From Tuctoria greenei (Eukaryota; Streptophyta; Magnoliopsida; Poales; Poaceae): a stretch of 64,000 nt of DNA. Location of the stretch: NCBI GenBank assembly GCA_036927565.1, contig JAYESD010000001.1:74109751-74173750 (forward strand). The letters run 5' to 3'. A program made the position numbers and the translations under genes. Below are positions 23,197 to 35,686 of this stretch, in pieces (the stretch's first letter is position 1; every line of letters starts with the position of its first letter). The notes beneath the pieces are model-generated. The model had not been told where the DNA came from. It did not search any database and was given only the letters and a program-made list of their open reading frames with translations.

Positions 23197-24141
23197 GACG
23201 TATTCAAGTTCCTCGGGATCTTCTTCTTCTTCTTCGTCATCTGAAGGTAATTGTTCACCCATAATTAATGGTATGTTATGGGTCGGTGGATACACCACTG
23301 GTTGTAATTGTGCCTCGGCCTCAATTACATTATCCTGTAGTTCTCCTGCTTCATACTCCCAATTTTGAGCTGTCTCAATAGCGGTGTCCCGCTCTTCAGT
23401 GACTACTAACAGCTGCTCTTGCTGTTGTTGCACCTCCAATTGACTTGCTTGTAGCTCACTACGAGCTTGCTGTAGTTCAGTGCGAGTCTGTCATTGTGCA
23501 GCACAATCTTTCCGTATCCTAATGCGAGCATAATGTAACTGACTCTCGCACATATCTAGCCGGTGATTCGCTGGAGCTATGAGCGAACGTAGACATTTGT
23601 TGATAAAATCAAGGGTATCACCCCGCTCCGTCGCTTCCCGCAGAGCCTCGACTTGCTCCAAAATAATGATGCTTTGCATCGTAACTATCATATTGGAAGC
23701 AGCCGCATATGTTCCCAGTGTCGTCGTGGTTGTGTCGCCAAACGGCGTATATGCAGCAACCATACGACATTGCCACTCAAAGCCGGCCATACCACGGACT
23801 GGAATAAGGGCAAATTGAGTCCCTGCCATGGCATCTTGATGAAGCTCACAAAGCTTCATAAGTGCCTCGCTTGCAGCGACTGCCCAAGTGTCCTCTAACT
23901 GAGCCCCCTCGATGGTAACCGAGAAAGGAGCCCATCCATATCGACGTGGACTAGCCGGAACGTCCACCAAGATAGTGCACGACCGAACACCTCTGTCGAT
24001 CGCTTCCCTACCCCAATAGCATGGCATCTCGGTGAAGCCAAACTGTTGGAGCACTTCCCGCAGCATACTTGGGAAGCCCGGATGACCCTCGAAAGTGGAA
24101 AATACCCATCCGTCTGGTAGTAGCATCCTCACACCCATCAT
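23143..24141 (-). pseudogene. Element C internal gene, product unrecognised
   Basis: About 333 codons in one frame on the minus strand, with a TGA at 23491-23493 that probably arose from CGA. The N-terminal two thirds (from 24141) is globular, with WAPFSVTIEGAQLEDTWAVA as its most distinctive block. I associate this with unclassified retrotransposon proteins of grasses. The last third is a Gln/Glu-rich coiled coil (QQARSELQASQLEVQQQQEQ), then an acidic run (DDEEEEEDPEE). The final 18 codons are LTR sequence joined by the deletion at 23197. The reading frame is therefore fused to the truncated 3' LTR. It may be a gag-like protein; that is only an inference from its position after the primer site. 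Confidence 0.6.
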
Positions 24142-26051
24142 CTATAGAAAGAATACTGGAACAGTGAGAAAGTTTCCAACTCTCAACAGTTTTCAGAAAA
24201 TTTTTGAAACTGGAGCTGTAATCACAGTCTGTTCCAGCTGACCCTCCAGTATAATTCCACAATTTCAAACAGGAAACGTCAGATCCAATCGTTGGGCTGA
24301 ATACAAAAGTTTTAGTATACTTTCCAAGCATTCCATATTGTACTCATACAGCTACAAGTGAGCTAGGAAATAGAATCTATGAAGGTTTTAAGTTGACCCA
24401 TATTTCTGGAATTTTTGACAGAACCTCCCCTGTATATGTAGTGATGTCCACAATTTATACAGGCCTATCATGATAATATAGGTAATGACAAAATAATCTT
24501 TGTATAACATCAAGTTAAAAATCCATAAGTAAATGTTTAACCCCTGTAAAGTTTGTTATACAGGTATCGCGCGCGAATTCACAAATAGGTGCAAACTGTT
24601 TTAAGTTCTGCACTGCCAGAACCAAGTTTGCGACAAATGGAATTAGACACCGCTATACCCAGATTTAGATCAGGAATGCAAAATAAAGTTGATAGAGGAC
24701 TTCCTAAGATTTCCATATATGTATATATGTGACTATTTCACTAATCTGGATTAAGAGTTATACTATCCAAACTAAACATTTGAACTGACTGGTTTGCACC
24801 AGTAGTTCTGCAGCCCACTGTTTTGAGTCCACAATTTGGTTTAACTCCAACCCAAATCAGGAAAAACCTCCCATATCAAACTTGTAAAGCTCTTCCTACC
24901 CTTTCCAAACATGTATCACAATAAGGCAGTGGATTTTTCTACAGCATGTTATGGAAAAAATAGAGAGACTGGTACAATGGTAAGGTCATCTGGAGCAATT
25001 ACAATACACCCCAGATTTCAACGGATTATCAAGCTTTTCTGTCTTTATGGTCAACAGAAAAGTTGTAGTGATCTTCACGAGCTTTCCATCCATATATGAT
25101 ACTCCTATACTATCTATTAAATAATCAAAATTACAATCCGGCGAAGTCGAGCCAAATTCTGCTAGAAATCAAGAATCTTGATTCTATCTACTCTATCGAG
25201 TCGGAACCCTTTTTACGGAGTCCAAACCTACCAGCACCTGATAGTCGGACTTTCCAAAACACAATGCAGCCATTCTGTCGGTGGGGATGGTCTAGTATCA
25301 TGTTTGATACTGACGGTACTACGTGCCTCATGAAAGAAAATTCTATCCGGTATATCCGGTTACGTCTATAGGTGGTTCCTATATCGTTCTCTCGCAAACG
25401 GTTTCTACACGGTCCTCTACCGTAGTTAGTGTACCGGCAGAAGGCAAACAATCCCCTGGCACGGGCACGCCGTACGGTGGTAGGGAAACACGACAGGCAA
25501 TCACAATACACAATTATATTTGAAAGTAAATGCATACAACTCTGGAGTTAGTCGCCCTCGTGCGAGGACATGCCCTGAGGTACATGGCTGTTACTACGTC
25601 CGTACAGCAAGGACTCCCATACGAGCCGGCTTTTACACGCTCGGGCATACGTGTTCGCATGTTCCCATAGACATGAGATCACACTATTGGGTTACATACC
25701 ACCCAACGGGGTCTCCCTCTAACTTTGTGTCACGCTGGGGCACCGCGTGTCATATGTTCCCAGAAGCATTGAAAGTTTCAGAGACTCATATTGACTTTCT
25801 ATGCCAAGACACGGAAATTTCACATACCACTTCTCGTATGCTGAGTTTACCGAGATTGACCCGCTCTCGATGGCGTACCTTACCTCTTACCTGACGTCAG
25901 GGCATCGTTACAGAATATAATAACACATAGTTAGTTTACCACCTTTACATCTTATACTAATAATACTCCTTATAAAGGCATATAGCTAATTCCTCACTCA
26001 AATCCTAAATTTTGAAAATATGTTCTTTTCAAGTACACTGTTCCCAACGAT
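24142..26051 (-). other. Non-coding internal region of element C
   Basis: This lies between the primer site and the start of the internal gene on the minus strand. I find no frame with recognisable protein features. Short open frames on both strands around 25190-25890 have no family signature. The sequence TTTCTATAG directly before the ATG at 24141 could be a splice acceptor, which would make part of this region a leader intron. That is unproven. Confidence 0.5.
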
Positions 26052-26063
26052 GCTCTGATACCA
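26052..26063 (-). promoter_or_regulatory. Primer binding site (initiator tRNA-Met) of element C
   Basis: On the minus strand TGGTATCAGAGC begins four bases after the LTR edge at 26068. This fixes the orientation of the element and makes the right LTR the 5' LTR. Confidence 0.85.
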
Positions 26064-26067
26064 TCTC

Positions 26068-29000
26068 TGTAGGGACCAGAATCCTGACATCCGAGGATCT
26101 CATTGGGTGGTGTCGTGCGATGCGACACCCAACAGTATACAAGAGTAGAACCTGAATAAAGTACAAGACAAAGTCTTTTATTTATCATACAACGGAAGTT
26201 TTAAAATACTAGCGTAAGGAAAGAAACATATATATCATAGCTACGCTCTCAGCTCTAGCTATGCAAAAGCAAAGTTATCCATGCCATGGATACTTTGCAC
26301 TAGCAACACTCAATTACGGCGGCGTGCAGGGTTCCCACTCAGCTGTACACCCTGGAGGGGGTGCAACCTCATCATCAAACCCTTCATCCATTATATAACC
26401 CGCAAAAACTCATTAACTGCAAACGTGAGCATAAGGCTCAGCAAGACTAACCCGTCTGACTAGACATATGCAAAGGGGACACTAAACATAGGTAAGGTGA
26501 AGCATAAATGACTCACCTACAAGTGCATCCTTATAATTAGGTTTTATGTAGCAAATGAAATTCTCCAGGCACGGCACATCATGGGTTCCACAATAAAACA
26601 AGAAACGCTTTGCCGATGATATGACATGCCCAGAGCACATAATGCTATAATTCCAAAGTATGGGGAAACTGTAAACTTTAATGTGACTATCTCTAAATCA
26701 TACAAGGTTGCAAAGTAATTATAATTCAATACAATATGATTTTCTGGCTTCTTTAGTATTTACTACATCATCGCTCAGTGAACAAGTGGTACTCTATTTC
26801 CGCGAGGGACGGTGATTGCAATCAGAACACACCCGGACGACACGACACATACGCACTTTCGGAAATGCTAGCAAGTACTTCGCGCATTACCTATGTAACA
26901 CTTCAGTATTAGTCGTATATGGCAACCTTTCGCGAGACACTCAAATGCCGAACCGGTTGATCCGTCACGAGCAGGAGGTCCCTGCATGGGGCGTACTCTG
27001 ACATGCCCACCAGCGGATTTACACCTTGCTGCCCTCAACCCACGCCTATAAAACAGAACGGTATGCCTCGACACCCATGTGACCAAGCTACGTCAGTTTA
27101 CTGGAGCCCATATATCCATTATGTACAAGTCAAAGTTGTCCGAAGGGGCTGCATACGGACGGGCCTTAATCGACACAGGCAGGGCTATGCGATTGAGACT
27201 CAATTCTTGCCGCTTCCTATCCATTCCCTGCCCGGTCTCAATTTCATTATATTAAGCCATTTTCTATCTAACCAATCCTATGAGATATGTCCTACATCAT
27301 TCGCGAGTAGATTCCAACTACTCGACTTCTACCGAATTTCCTATGCATTAGCAAAGCAGTTACTATAGGTCAAACTGTAACTCGTTCCCACCAATCCCTG
27401 GGATTTTTGGCCATGCAAGTGGAGTATCAATCATCCTAAACGTAATGCACAATTCATAGACTACTCATCATAGTGATAAAGTAAAATTTTATAAATGACT
27501 TAAATGCAAACCGGAGCTTGCCTGGATGCAGGTCCGAGTCGGGGTTAGTATCAGGAAGGTACACTTCCACTGCCTCCTCGACTTCGGTCACTACACGTCA
27601 TGCATACAATATGGTATATGAATGATTTTGAAATAATAACTATAAAAATTATACAAATTAACATCTAATGGTCATAGCAAGTGATGATCTTAATTGGCTT
27701 TGGGACTTTGTTGAGACATACTAATGACTATGATAGAGATTTTTGGCAAGTAGCAAAAGATAATCAAAGTGGTTAAGCCCTTTGGCAATTATTTACTAAT
27801 TGAATAAGCTTAACCTATTATCTTTCAGTTTAGGAACTGAATTTGGCCTAGAATATTAGGTCAAATAAATCTCAAACTTTTACAGGAGCTAGTACATGAC
27901 TAAAGGAAGGTTCAGTCCAAACTTGGGGTATAACAAAGCAACTAAACATCTGGGATAATTCAATCAAGGAACAAGATGATTGAATTAAACAGGATGTTAT
28001 ACAGGGTCTCATACCCATCCAACTGTACAGCCTGTTTCCCTAGGGTGTAAGGATCATAAAGGATTTTATTTGGGATTTTAGGGCAATTCTTATGGGAGAA
28101 ACTGAATTTAGAAAAGGATACTATTTTCTGAATACAGTTAAGGAAGAAAACTGAACCAGCAGGAAAGAATTGGAAATCTGACCAAGCTAAACAGGTTAAA
28201 TGGCTCCCAAACATTTTCTGGTAACTAAGAATAGGTCAAGGTACTTTATGTGAATTTTGGGGATTTTTCCAGTGGAAGGTTCATCTGGAAAATTTGTGTT
28301 TGTATTTGGAAAGATTATTTTCTACAGAATTTAAATTAATTTTCACAGAACCTATCTGGTACTAAAAGAATCTAGAGCTCAAGACCTTTCGAACAAAATT
28401 TGTTTGAAGATTTTTGGAGTAGTCTACAGAGAGATATTCAATTTAGAAGTTTGAACAATTTTCTGGAATTAATTTAATAAAATATTGGCGCCAGAATTCA
28501 AATACAATCGGGTGGGTCCCATGGGCCACGTGGCGTGCCCTGGTCAATGCAACACCGAGGTCCACAGATTTCTTTGCGCGCAGCCACACGGAATCCCAGC
28601 CGCACCGTGATCCCACAGCTACTGGCAGGTGAGCCCCACGGGGTTGTCTCCCACCTCGGGCCAAGCCCGCGCGAGGCAGCGCCCGCGGCGGTGCTTGCCG
28701 GCGAGCTCACCGCCGGCTAAACCGACATGCCAAACTCACCCAAACTCGCCGCCTGGGGGTTTTCGGAGTCGCTGAGCACGACGGTGAAGTCGATGGGACC
28801 AGAAACTCGCCGGAAATTGCTGTGTGACGGCGGCGGCGGCGGTGAGCGCTCGGGCAACCTGGAACTCGCTCCAGAGTAGCTCAAACCACTCGGGACATTC
28901 TTCAAAACCTTCCTGGGACGATGCAGATCTAGGAACTGGACGTGGGAGAGGAGGAAATAATCGGAAACTATGAGCTCGACGGCGAACCGAGGCTTCCTCA

Positions 29001-30073
29001 CCGACGGCGAGCAAAACTCGATTTCCTCGACCGTTGCTCGATAACTTTAGGTAGGAGCGCTAGGACCTATAGAAACTATATCTAAGCAATTGCAAAGAAT
29101 ATTTACTTGTAGAAACAGAATTGAAACGGAAACCGAGCGAGCTTCCTCACATCGGCCGGAAAGAAGAAGACTGATAACTTGCTCATTTCTCAATGAAAAA
29201 GGAAACGGTTTGCACCACGAGTTAGAGCTCGACTAGGCGCACCTTTAAGCTTTTAGGATCGTGGCTTGAAACTGTGTGAAACGGTGGCGCACCACGGAGC
29301 AGAGGCGAGCGGCGATGACGGCGCGCGGCGGAGAATAAATAGCGAGAGGGGGAAAACCGATCGGGGAAGGGAAACACCGGAGCGGCGGCCAGGCCTTTTA
29401 TAGCGCCGCGGCAAGCAAGCAAGCAGCTCGCTGGAGCTTGCATGCGCTTGCGCTGTCGAGCGGGCGAGCTCCGGTGCAGAGATGGCAGGCGGCCGAGCTG
29501 ATCCGTTCAGCAGAGGCTGACCTGTGGGGCCCACAGGTCAGTCAGACTCCAGCAGTAAAGTTAAAAATTCATTTAAAAATAGAAGATCAACTCCAAAAAT
29601 CATGAAATTTTGTGGAGATGGTAAATGAATTATTCTGAACACAATTGTGAACTCAAATCTTATGTTCAAAGAAGTTGGAAAAGAATTTAAAATTCAGATT
29701 TAAATTTGATTCAAATTTGCTAAGCGTCTCAAATAAAATAGCAAATGAGTTCCTAAAATCTTGAAATTTTTGCAGGCAAGCTATTGAGAATATTAGAAGG
29801 TCAAGTAAAAATTTAGAGCCTCTATAATTAGTACTGCACTTTAAATTGCCTTAATAAACTTCATCCAAATAATTCTAAAATTTGAAGAGAGGTGGATAGA
29901 ATCATTCTAGAATTAGTGGTGAAGTCCAATACTCATGTTAATAAAATTTAACCATGAGTGCAAGAAAGGTTTGGATGGTATTAAGTTCATGTGTACCACT
30001 ATATTGGATCTCTAATATAGTTGATCACAAAACTCATAACTGAATTTACATGCAATAAAAGTGGGGTTTTACA
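26068..30073 (-). repeat. 5' LTR of element C
   Basis: On the minus strand it starts TGTAAAACCCC (30073) and ends CCCTACA (26068). The section 28500-29520 is GC-rich, with a TATA box at 29394-29403 and small open frames downstream of it (28717-29014). The section 29560-30073 is AT-rich. At 4 kb it is unusually long. Confidence 0.88.
29394..29403 (-). promoter_or_regulatory. TATA box in the 5' LTR of element C
   Basis: CTATAAAAGG on the minus strand, in a GC-rich setting about 670 bases into the LTR. A core promoter directed leftward through the element is the likely role. The corresponding part of the other LTR is deleted. Confidence 0.6.
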
Positions 30074-30078
30074 TAGTA

Positions 30079-30342
30079 TGACTTGGATGAGCTTTGTTTT
30101 ATATGTATATGTTATAATATGCTCATAACAATAATAATTTCTCTTTCGAACCTTGCTGAATACATTGTCAAAGGGGGAGAGATAATATGGTGAATTATGC
30201 AAGGGGGAGTAATTTGTATAGAGGGAGAAATTTATTTCTATCTCATTTGATTTTCAAAAAAGGGGGAAATTGTTCTCAAAACTTTTCATGCCAATGTTCG
30301 GATTTTAAATGGTGTTGCCAATGCAGTCATCAAGGGGGAGAT
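30079..30342 (+). other. Non-coding tail of element B (right piece) with purine tracts
   Basis: This continues the tail interrupted at 20484. It holds four purine-rich tracts (AAAGGGGGAGAG near 30171, CAAGGGGGAG near 30200, AAAGGGGGAAA near 30258, CAAGGGGGAGA at 30331). The last adjoins the 3' LTR and is the functional-type polypurine tract. Confidence 0.75.
30332..30342 (+). promoter_or_regulatory. Polypurine tract of element B
   Basis: AAGGGGGAGAT lies immediately before the TGTGAGACC start of the 3' LTR. Confidence 0.8.
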
Positions 30343-32143
30343 TGTGAGACCTATGTGTGTTGAATACATTGGCTTTGCCAGTAAAAGTTTTGAATGCTAC
30401 CATAACATCTTTTTAGCAAAGTTCGACTCTAGCTCCGAGCTTTTGCAAGGTCCGACAATAGGTCCGACTTTCTTTGTCTGGATCCGACATGTTTTTGTAG
30501 CTCCAGTGAGCTTTGTCTTTAGCTCCGGCATGTCTTTGATAGCTCCGACATGTCTTTGTTAAGCTCTGATATGTTTTGCTAGGTCTGACTTATGTTGGTT
30601 AGCTCCGACATGTTTTTCTAGCTCTGGCTTTTGGGATGACTAGTTCCGACTAGTTTTGGTTAGCTTCGGCGGTAGGCTCCAGCGCTAAGTTGTACCAGCT
30701 TTTGTAAGCTCCAGCACAAGCTATGTTAGCTTTGGCAAGGTCCGGAGCTTGATCGTAATGTTCCAAATTTTCATGTGAAATGTTTCAAACTTGCTTTACA
30801 CTTATGGAAAGGTTGCTTAGTATTCTATTACAAAGTTTTTGGTTTGTTTTAGTGGTTAAGGCTTATATCATTTTGATGTGCTTTGCAACATGCTTATGTG
30901 AGGTGCTCACGTAAGGTGTTGTAGTTTCGGAACTAACTTGAGTCAAGTCACGGACTTGGGCTCGTACAGATTGGTTGTTTGTTCATGTGCAGGTGTTGCT
31001 TGAGTTCAAGACATGGCTGGTGACGGGATCCACTGAACTAGTCTTAGGGAGAAGATGAGGTTCAACAACCAAGTTCGGGAGGAATTGTGGTTGAGTTGAT
31101 CGGGAGGCTGCGCAACGTGTTTGAATCAAGAACAATGCATATGAAGGTATCGTAGACGTCATTGGAAGATGTTTGCACGTGTGCAAGGAGTGCATGGACG
31201 TGGCTACATGGTTCCAAGGCGTGATAAAGAGATGTGTACGTAAAGAATTGGTCAGAAAGGTCTAACCGACTAGGTTATGGACTCAAGTTGTGGCTGAGTC
31301 GGGTTTGACTCAAATATGGAATGTTTTGAGTTGGTTATGATTGGATTTCGTGTGGGTCACAAATTTGAGTTGTTTTAGGAATGTGGGATACGTTTCTAAG
31401 GTGTTTGGGAGTCTTAATATTGCTTCTATCTGCGTATAGAAGAGTCTTAAGTAGTTATGGAAAGTATCGATTCGTGAACGGAGTAGGATTAGAGTTCTGA
31501 TTTGAGTTGAGTTGGATTTCGAGCTGGTTATATAAGCAAGGGACGCCAGAGCTAGTGGTGCACGACTTTGGTGCTGTTTCTCTTGTGTTCTATTGAATAA
31601 AATTCATAGTTTGAAGGAACTTTTGTGCCTTCTTCGTCCGACTTGTTCCAGACAAGTTTTACTCGTCGAGTTTCTGGCCAGCACTACCTTCCGTTGGTGG
31701 TTTTATCATAAATCGAGTTTTACAGATCCAATTGACGTAATTCTTTTTGGGTTGTCTTCAAAACTTGATTATATATCATCTGTCAAAATTTCACGGTCAT
31801 TGGATTTGTGGTTTCTGATCTACACGAGTTTCTTTGCAGTGTTCCAGAACTGTTTTTCTCGGATAGGACAGATTGACCTTTGTTCGATCTTTCGATCGTA
31901 ACTTGAGTTTCCCTCGACGGATTTGAGTGATTCTTTTTGTGATTTCTTCGTGACTTGATTCTCTCTGATATATATCACTTTTGTCATGGTGAAACACGTT
32001 TAGATTAGTTTCACACATGGTTTCTCTAACAGATTGTTTTTCTACCGAAGGGGTTGGGATATAATTGTTTCCGCTGCGTAAGATTTTTTTAATCTACCAT
32101 TCACCCCCCTATGGTATATTTTCATGTGCTCTTCGATCCTACA
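30343..32143 (+). repeat. 3' LTR of element B
   Basis: This is an uninterrupted copy of 1801 bases, collinear with 11118-12465 and 13725-14174. It carries the same TAGCTCCGAC-type motif cluster at its start (about 30421-30755) and the TATA box at 31529-31536. It ends CCTACA, followed by the duplication CCTGC. Confidence 0.92.
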
Positions 32144-32148
32144 CCTGC

Positions 32149-32718
32149 AAAAGAAATAGAGATTATACCAAAAAGGAGTTAACTCAAGTATCCACATCCA
32201 CTTCCACTCAATGACACATGCACTTGTCTTGAATCAAAAAGTTTTGATTTGAATTCTCCTAAGACTTACTCTTTTGACTTAGCAATATATGTGATGCAAA
32301 TATGCCTACTTTCCTTCCCAAGATCCACATACAAGCCATATTCAATGAGTAGGAATAGTAGAGGCACAATGCTTTGGTGAGGAAATATTTCCACTCTCCA
32401 GAAAGGAGTGATTGAGAGAATCAAATTGAGGTACTTAATATCTAAATTGAATTCTCCGGGATTTAAGTGGAACTTGATTTCTAGGCTATGTTTGCTCCAT
32501 TTGCTATTCTACCTTTCAACTACTCATGAATTTGAAAAAACATAAGCCCCAAGATAACTTAAGAATGTAGAGTATCATAGCCAATTTATGCAATACTAGG
32601 TAGAGTATCTTAATGTTCATTAGATACTTTCGAAAATAAGACATTGTAGCAACTTCTGATCATCAATCTAAAGTCTTGACTTTTCTCGGGATGAGCAAAG
32701 GATAAGCTTGGGGGAGTT
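32149..32718 (+). other. Non-coding 3' internal region of element A (right piece)
   Basis: This continues the region cut at 11117. It is AT-rich and without a gene. It ends in CTTGGGGGAGTT (32707-32718), the polypurine tract next to the 3' LTR. Confidence 0.75.
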
Positions 32719-34387
32719 TGTTGAAGTTTGTTATATACCAATTTCATCCGTCAATTTAACTCAATTATCTGAAGGATTTGTCATTTCTTGCACACATCAC
32801 CTTTCTATCTAACCCAATTCCACTTGGACTTGGAGAAATATGTGTATGCAGCATTTTATGCAGGAAATGAGGAAATGTAGAAGGACCAATCCTATAAAAT
32901 ATCATCCCAGCAAATCAGGCGACGACACATGGCATCCCATGGATTAAATGGCCCACAAACAGAAGTATCTGAGGAGATCCAATGGTGTATCACCCAGATA
33001 CATCAAGGGGGCCCACCTGGCAGCCACATGGAGGAAGCACTCCACGTTTGGAGTGCTGACCAGGTTGGCTGAACCAGGGGTTCGGCCGACTCCTTCCTGG
33101 CACCAAACGCGGTTAAACGACGCGTATTGGCTCCTCCTGGCTTGAAGGAGTCAATGGTGACTGATTCGCACGCTTTTGGTGGCGGGAACCGACCTCAACA
33201 CTAGTATAAATAGGACCCCCTACCGCTCACTTCAACACACACCACTTGAGCTTCATCTCTATTGTATACACTATCATCCATAGTCTTAGAGGAGTAAGGT
33301 TGTAGAGAGGAGAGTCTCTAGTCCCAAGTCCAAATTGGGAAAGGAGTAAGTAGTCTCTCTCTTCCCAATCCTACATTGGGAAAGGTATGGCTCATGTATT
33401 CTTTCTTGTATTTGTGACTTTATGCATAATAAAGATAGTATCTTTAGTCTCTACTTATACATATACTTGGGCAAAGCGTTTCTTGTTTTGATTGTGGAGT
33501 CCATGTATGTGGAAGGTATAGCTTCTATGATTGTTTCATCATGAACATATCTCATTATCATAGAACCTATAGAACCCCACTATAGTATATTTAATTATAA
33601 CATAACTAGGTTAGTATGGATAATTATGCTGTGTATCAACGTTGGTTCAATGATGATTCAATTCATTGCCTTAGGATGGCTTGTGCCTAGGCTCTTAAGG
33701 TAATTACTTAATATGCTAACATGGTGCTAGGATAGCTAAGTAGCATTGGATGTCTCGTAGACCCACGGATTAAAGAGGTAGGCAGTAGGTGGTGACAACC
33801 CTATCTGTCTTTTGTAATCCTCTACGTTCGGCTATGCCACAAGCTCTTGGCGGGAGTCACCCTAGTATTGCTAGGGGTAAGCCCGTGCCCGATGTGTTGA
33901 ACCACATCGCATAAGTATTCACTATTGATCTAGCTTATGGATAATTAGTTTAGACTATGTATATGTACAATAGAGCATAGTAGGAGTACCTCCATAACTC
34001 TCAACCTTAACTAACCTCTAGGATCCTCTTACCCCCCTTAGACTTGAAAGCTTTTGTGTGTGTCACACTACCTCCACTATTATTTTATCCATCCTTACTA
34101 GATTATTACCTAGACCTTTCTACCCTTTCCACTTGATGATTGTTATATATCTTCCGTGCCTTCATTTGGGATCAAATAAATGACACCCTTGAGAATACTC
34201 TTAAGGGGAAATGCTACAATGATATCTCCATGCGCTTGCAGAATTTGTGATCCAATAGAACCATTAACAAGCACTTCTAACACATTAGTTGGAGATGTTT
34301 AGATAATGGTACATAAGAAATACCAACAAGCATTTCTGGCGCCATTTCTGGGGATGATTTGTTAGTATATCTTAGGAACCGTCAACA
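32719..34387 (+). repeat. 3' LTR of element A
   Basis: This is 1669 bases, collinear with 4661-6316. Its first 15 bases (TGTTGAAGTTTGTTA) differ from the 5' LTR start (TGTTGACGGCTATTA). The ends agree (CCGTCAACA). The TATA box TATAAATAGG lies at about 33203. Base 34388 resumes the gag gene of element D. Confidence 0.9.
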
Positions 34388-35634
34388 CTTTTCTTCTTCA
34401 TCGGAGGAGGAGTCTTCATTTGAGTCCCACTCCTTCCCAAGGTGGGCTTGTCCCGATTGCTTCTTATTATTGAAGTACTCCTACTCTTGGGACTTGCCCT
34501 CCTTCTTCTTCTTGTTTTCTTCATACAGGCAATCCACAATAAAGTGGCCATACTCCCCACAATTGTAGCAAGCCCTCTTTGATCTTGTCTTGGGCTTGTC
34601 TTTTCTCTTGCCTTCACAATGGTAACTCCCCCTCCTCCATCTCATCATCCTCTTGAAATTTTTGATGAATAGTGCCTCTTCCTCATCGGTGTTGGGGCTC
34701 TCTTCATCACTCTCTTCTTGTTCTTGCGATCTTGACGATGTTCCCTTGAATGCAACATCTTTCTTCTTGGAGGAGGAGAGCTTTTGAAGGGCATTGTAGA
34801 ACATGGACCCTTGCTCCATCATCTCATGGTTGATGATTCTCCCTATCCCTTCTTCAAAGGTCATCTTGTGGAATCCCGGACTTTCATGAATAAAGGAGCA
34901 AAGAGTGACATTTCAAGGCATGAATGCCCGAATCATCGTCTTCACAACTTTGTGGTCCGTCCACCGGGTGTTTCCATAAGAGCGACTCTTGTTGATAAGG
35001 ATCTTGAGGCGGTTGTACATGTCATGGGGAGTTTCACCATCCATGATAGTGAACCTCCCAAGATCTCCTGCAATCATCTCAATCTTGGCCTTCCTTATCA
35101 CATGGTTGCCCTCATGCGCCGTCTTGAGGGTGTCCCAAATGTCCTTGGCCACCTCAAAACCTTCAATTCGGTTGGACTCCTCACGGGTCAAGGAGGTGAT
35201 CACTCCGACCGATTGAGCATTGCGGTGGAGTAGGACGGCTTGCTCCGTCACGTCTTTCTCATTCTTGGGAAGATGAACACCGATCAAAACAATTTGCCAC
35301 AAGCTAGGGTTTAAGGAAATGAGGTGCATCTTCATGTTATGCTTCCACATAGTATAATCATTTCCATCAAATTGAGGAGGTTTCCCAATAGTAATAGACA
35401 AATAGTGATTATTATGAGTTGGACGCTCGTAATTTAAGGATATCGAGTATAGTATTGTGAGCCACTCCCATTGGCTTCATTGGTCTCCTTCTTGGGAATA
35501 CTCAGATTCTCACGAAGTCACACTTTGAGTAGGGCCACCTCCTCGTCGTCATTTGGATCATCTTGAAGCACATTGACGTTCTTCGTCTTGTCATCTCCAT
35601 CAACGATCACTGGGTTATCACCTATGTTGGCCAT
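34388..35634 (-). pseudogene. gag: Element D gag, N-terminal half
   Basis: Reading leftwards, an ATG at 35634 opens an acidic N terminus (MANIGDN...). A stop and a frame change near 35420-35520 follow. The frame is then open from about 35401 through the copia gag domain (FDGNDYTMWKHNM; W.TL..AHEG; 34913-35401). A TGA at 34913-34915 stands where CGA is likely. The UBN2-type segment and a CCHC zinc knuckle (CYNCGEYGHFIVDC, about 34560-34520) come next. A TAG at 34481-34483 lies in the same frame. The frame then runs through an acidic Ser/Glu stretch into the insertion point of element A. It continues in frame at 4660. Confidence 0.83.
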
Positions 35635-35670
35635 GTACTCTCCAAATTGTTAGACTCTTGGTGGAGAGAC

Positions 35671-35684
35671 CTGCTCTAATACCA
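35671..35684 (-). promoter_or_regulatory. Primer binding site (initiator tRNA-Met) of element D
   Basis: On the minus strand TGGTATTAGAGCAG lies two bases after the LTR edge. One base differs from the standard TGGTATCAGAGC (C to T), a change that would weaken priming. Confidence 0.75.
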
Positions 35685-35686
35685 AT

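Larger units (their letters stand above)
20485..30073 (-). mobile_element. Element C: long-LTR retrotransposon without RT (LARD-like), in element B
   Basis: The right LTR (26068-30073, 4006 bases) is the 5' LTR because an initiator-Met primer site lies next to it on the minus strand. The left LTR (20485 to about 23196) is homologous over 2.7 kb but lacks the first 1.3 kb. The duplication TAGTA is exact (20480-20484 and 30074-30078). The internal region is only 2.9 kb. It encodes one unclassified protein on the minus strand and no protease, RT or integrase. Primer type suggests copia, but superfamily assignment is open. The LTRs differ by a few percent by eye. Confidence 0.86.
11118..32143 (+). 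mobile_element. Element B: degenerate Ty1/copia retrotransposon, split by element C and a CACTA element
   Basis: The LTRs are 11118-14174 (with a 1256-bp CACTA insert) and 30343-32143. They start TGTGAGACC; the 3' copy ends CCTACA. The target duplication CCTGC is exact (11113-11117 and 32144-32148). An initiator-Met PBS follows the 5' LTR, then gag and pol in copia order (protease, integrase, RT, RNase H). A 1.5-kb non-coding tail and a purine tract before the 3' LTR complete it. Element C lies in the tail (20485-30073). Without inserts B is about 10.2 kb. The many stops and frameshifts make it non-functional. Confidence 0.9.
4661..34387 (+). mobile_element. Element A: Athila-like Ty3/gypsy retrotransposon without RT, split by element B
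   Basis: The LTRs are 4661-6316 and 32719-34387. Both end in GTCAACA and start TGTTGA. The left copy starts TGTTGACGGC, the exact inverted complement of its own 3' end. The PBS matches the 3' end of plant tRNA-Asp. gag and protease of Athila type follow, then a promoter-like non-coding stretch and a small accessory frame, but no RT, RNase H or integrase. Element B sits at 11118-32143 with an exact CCTGC duplication. Without B the element is about 8.7 kb. The two LTRs differ by a few percent by eye, so it is not recent. It must have depended on another element's enzymes, either by design or after a deletion behind the protease. Confidence 0.88.

Noticed and set aside
28717..29014. Open frames in the GC-rich part of the C LTR as a host gene exon
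   Set aside because: They lie inside a repeat that occurs twice and downstream of an LTR TATA box. They overlap in two frames without a family signature.
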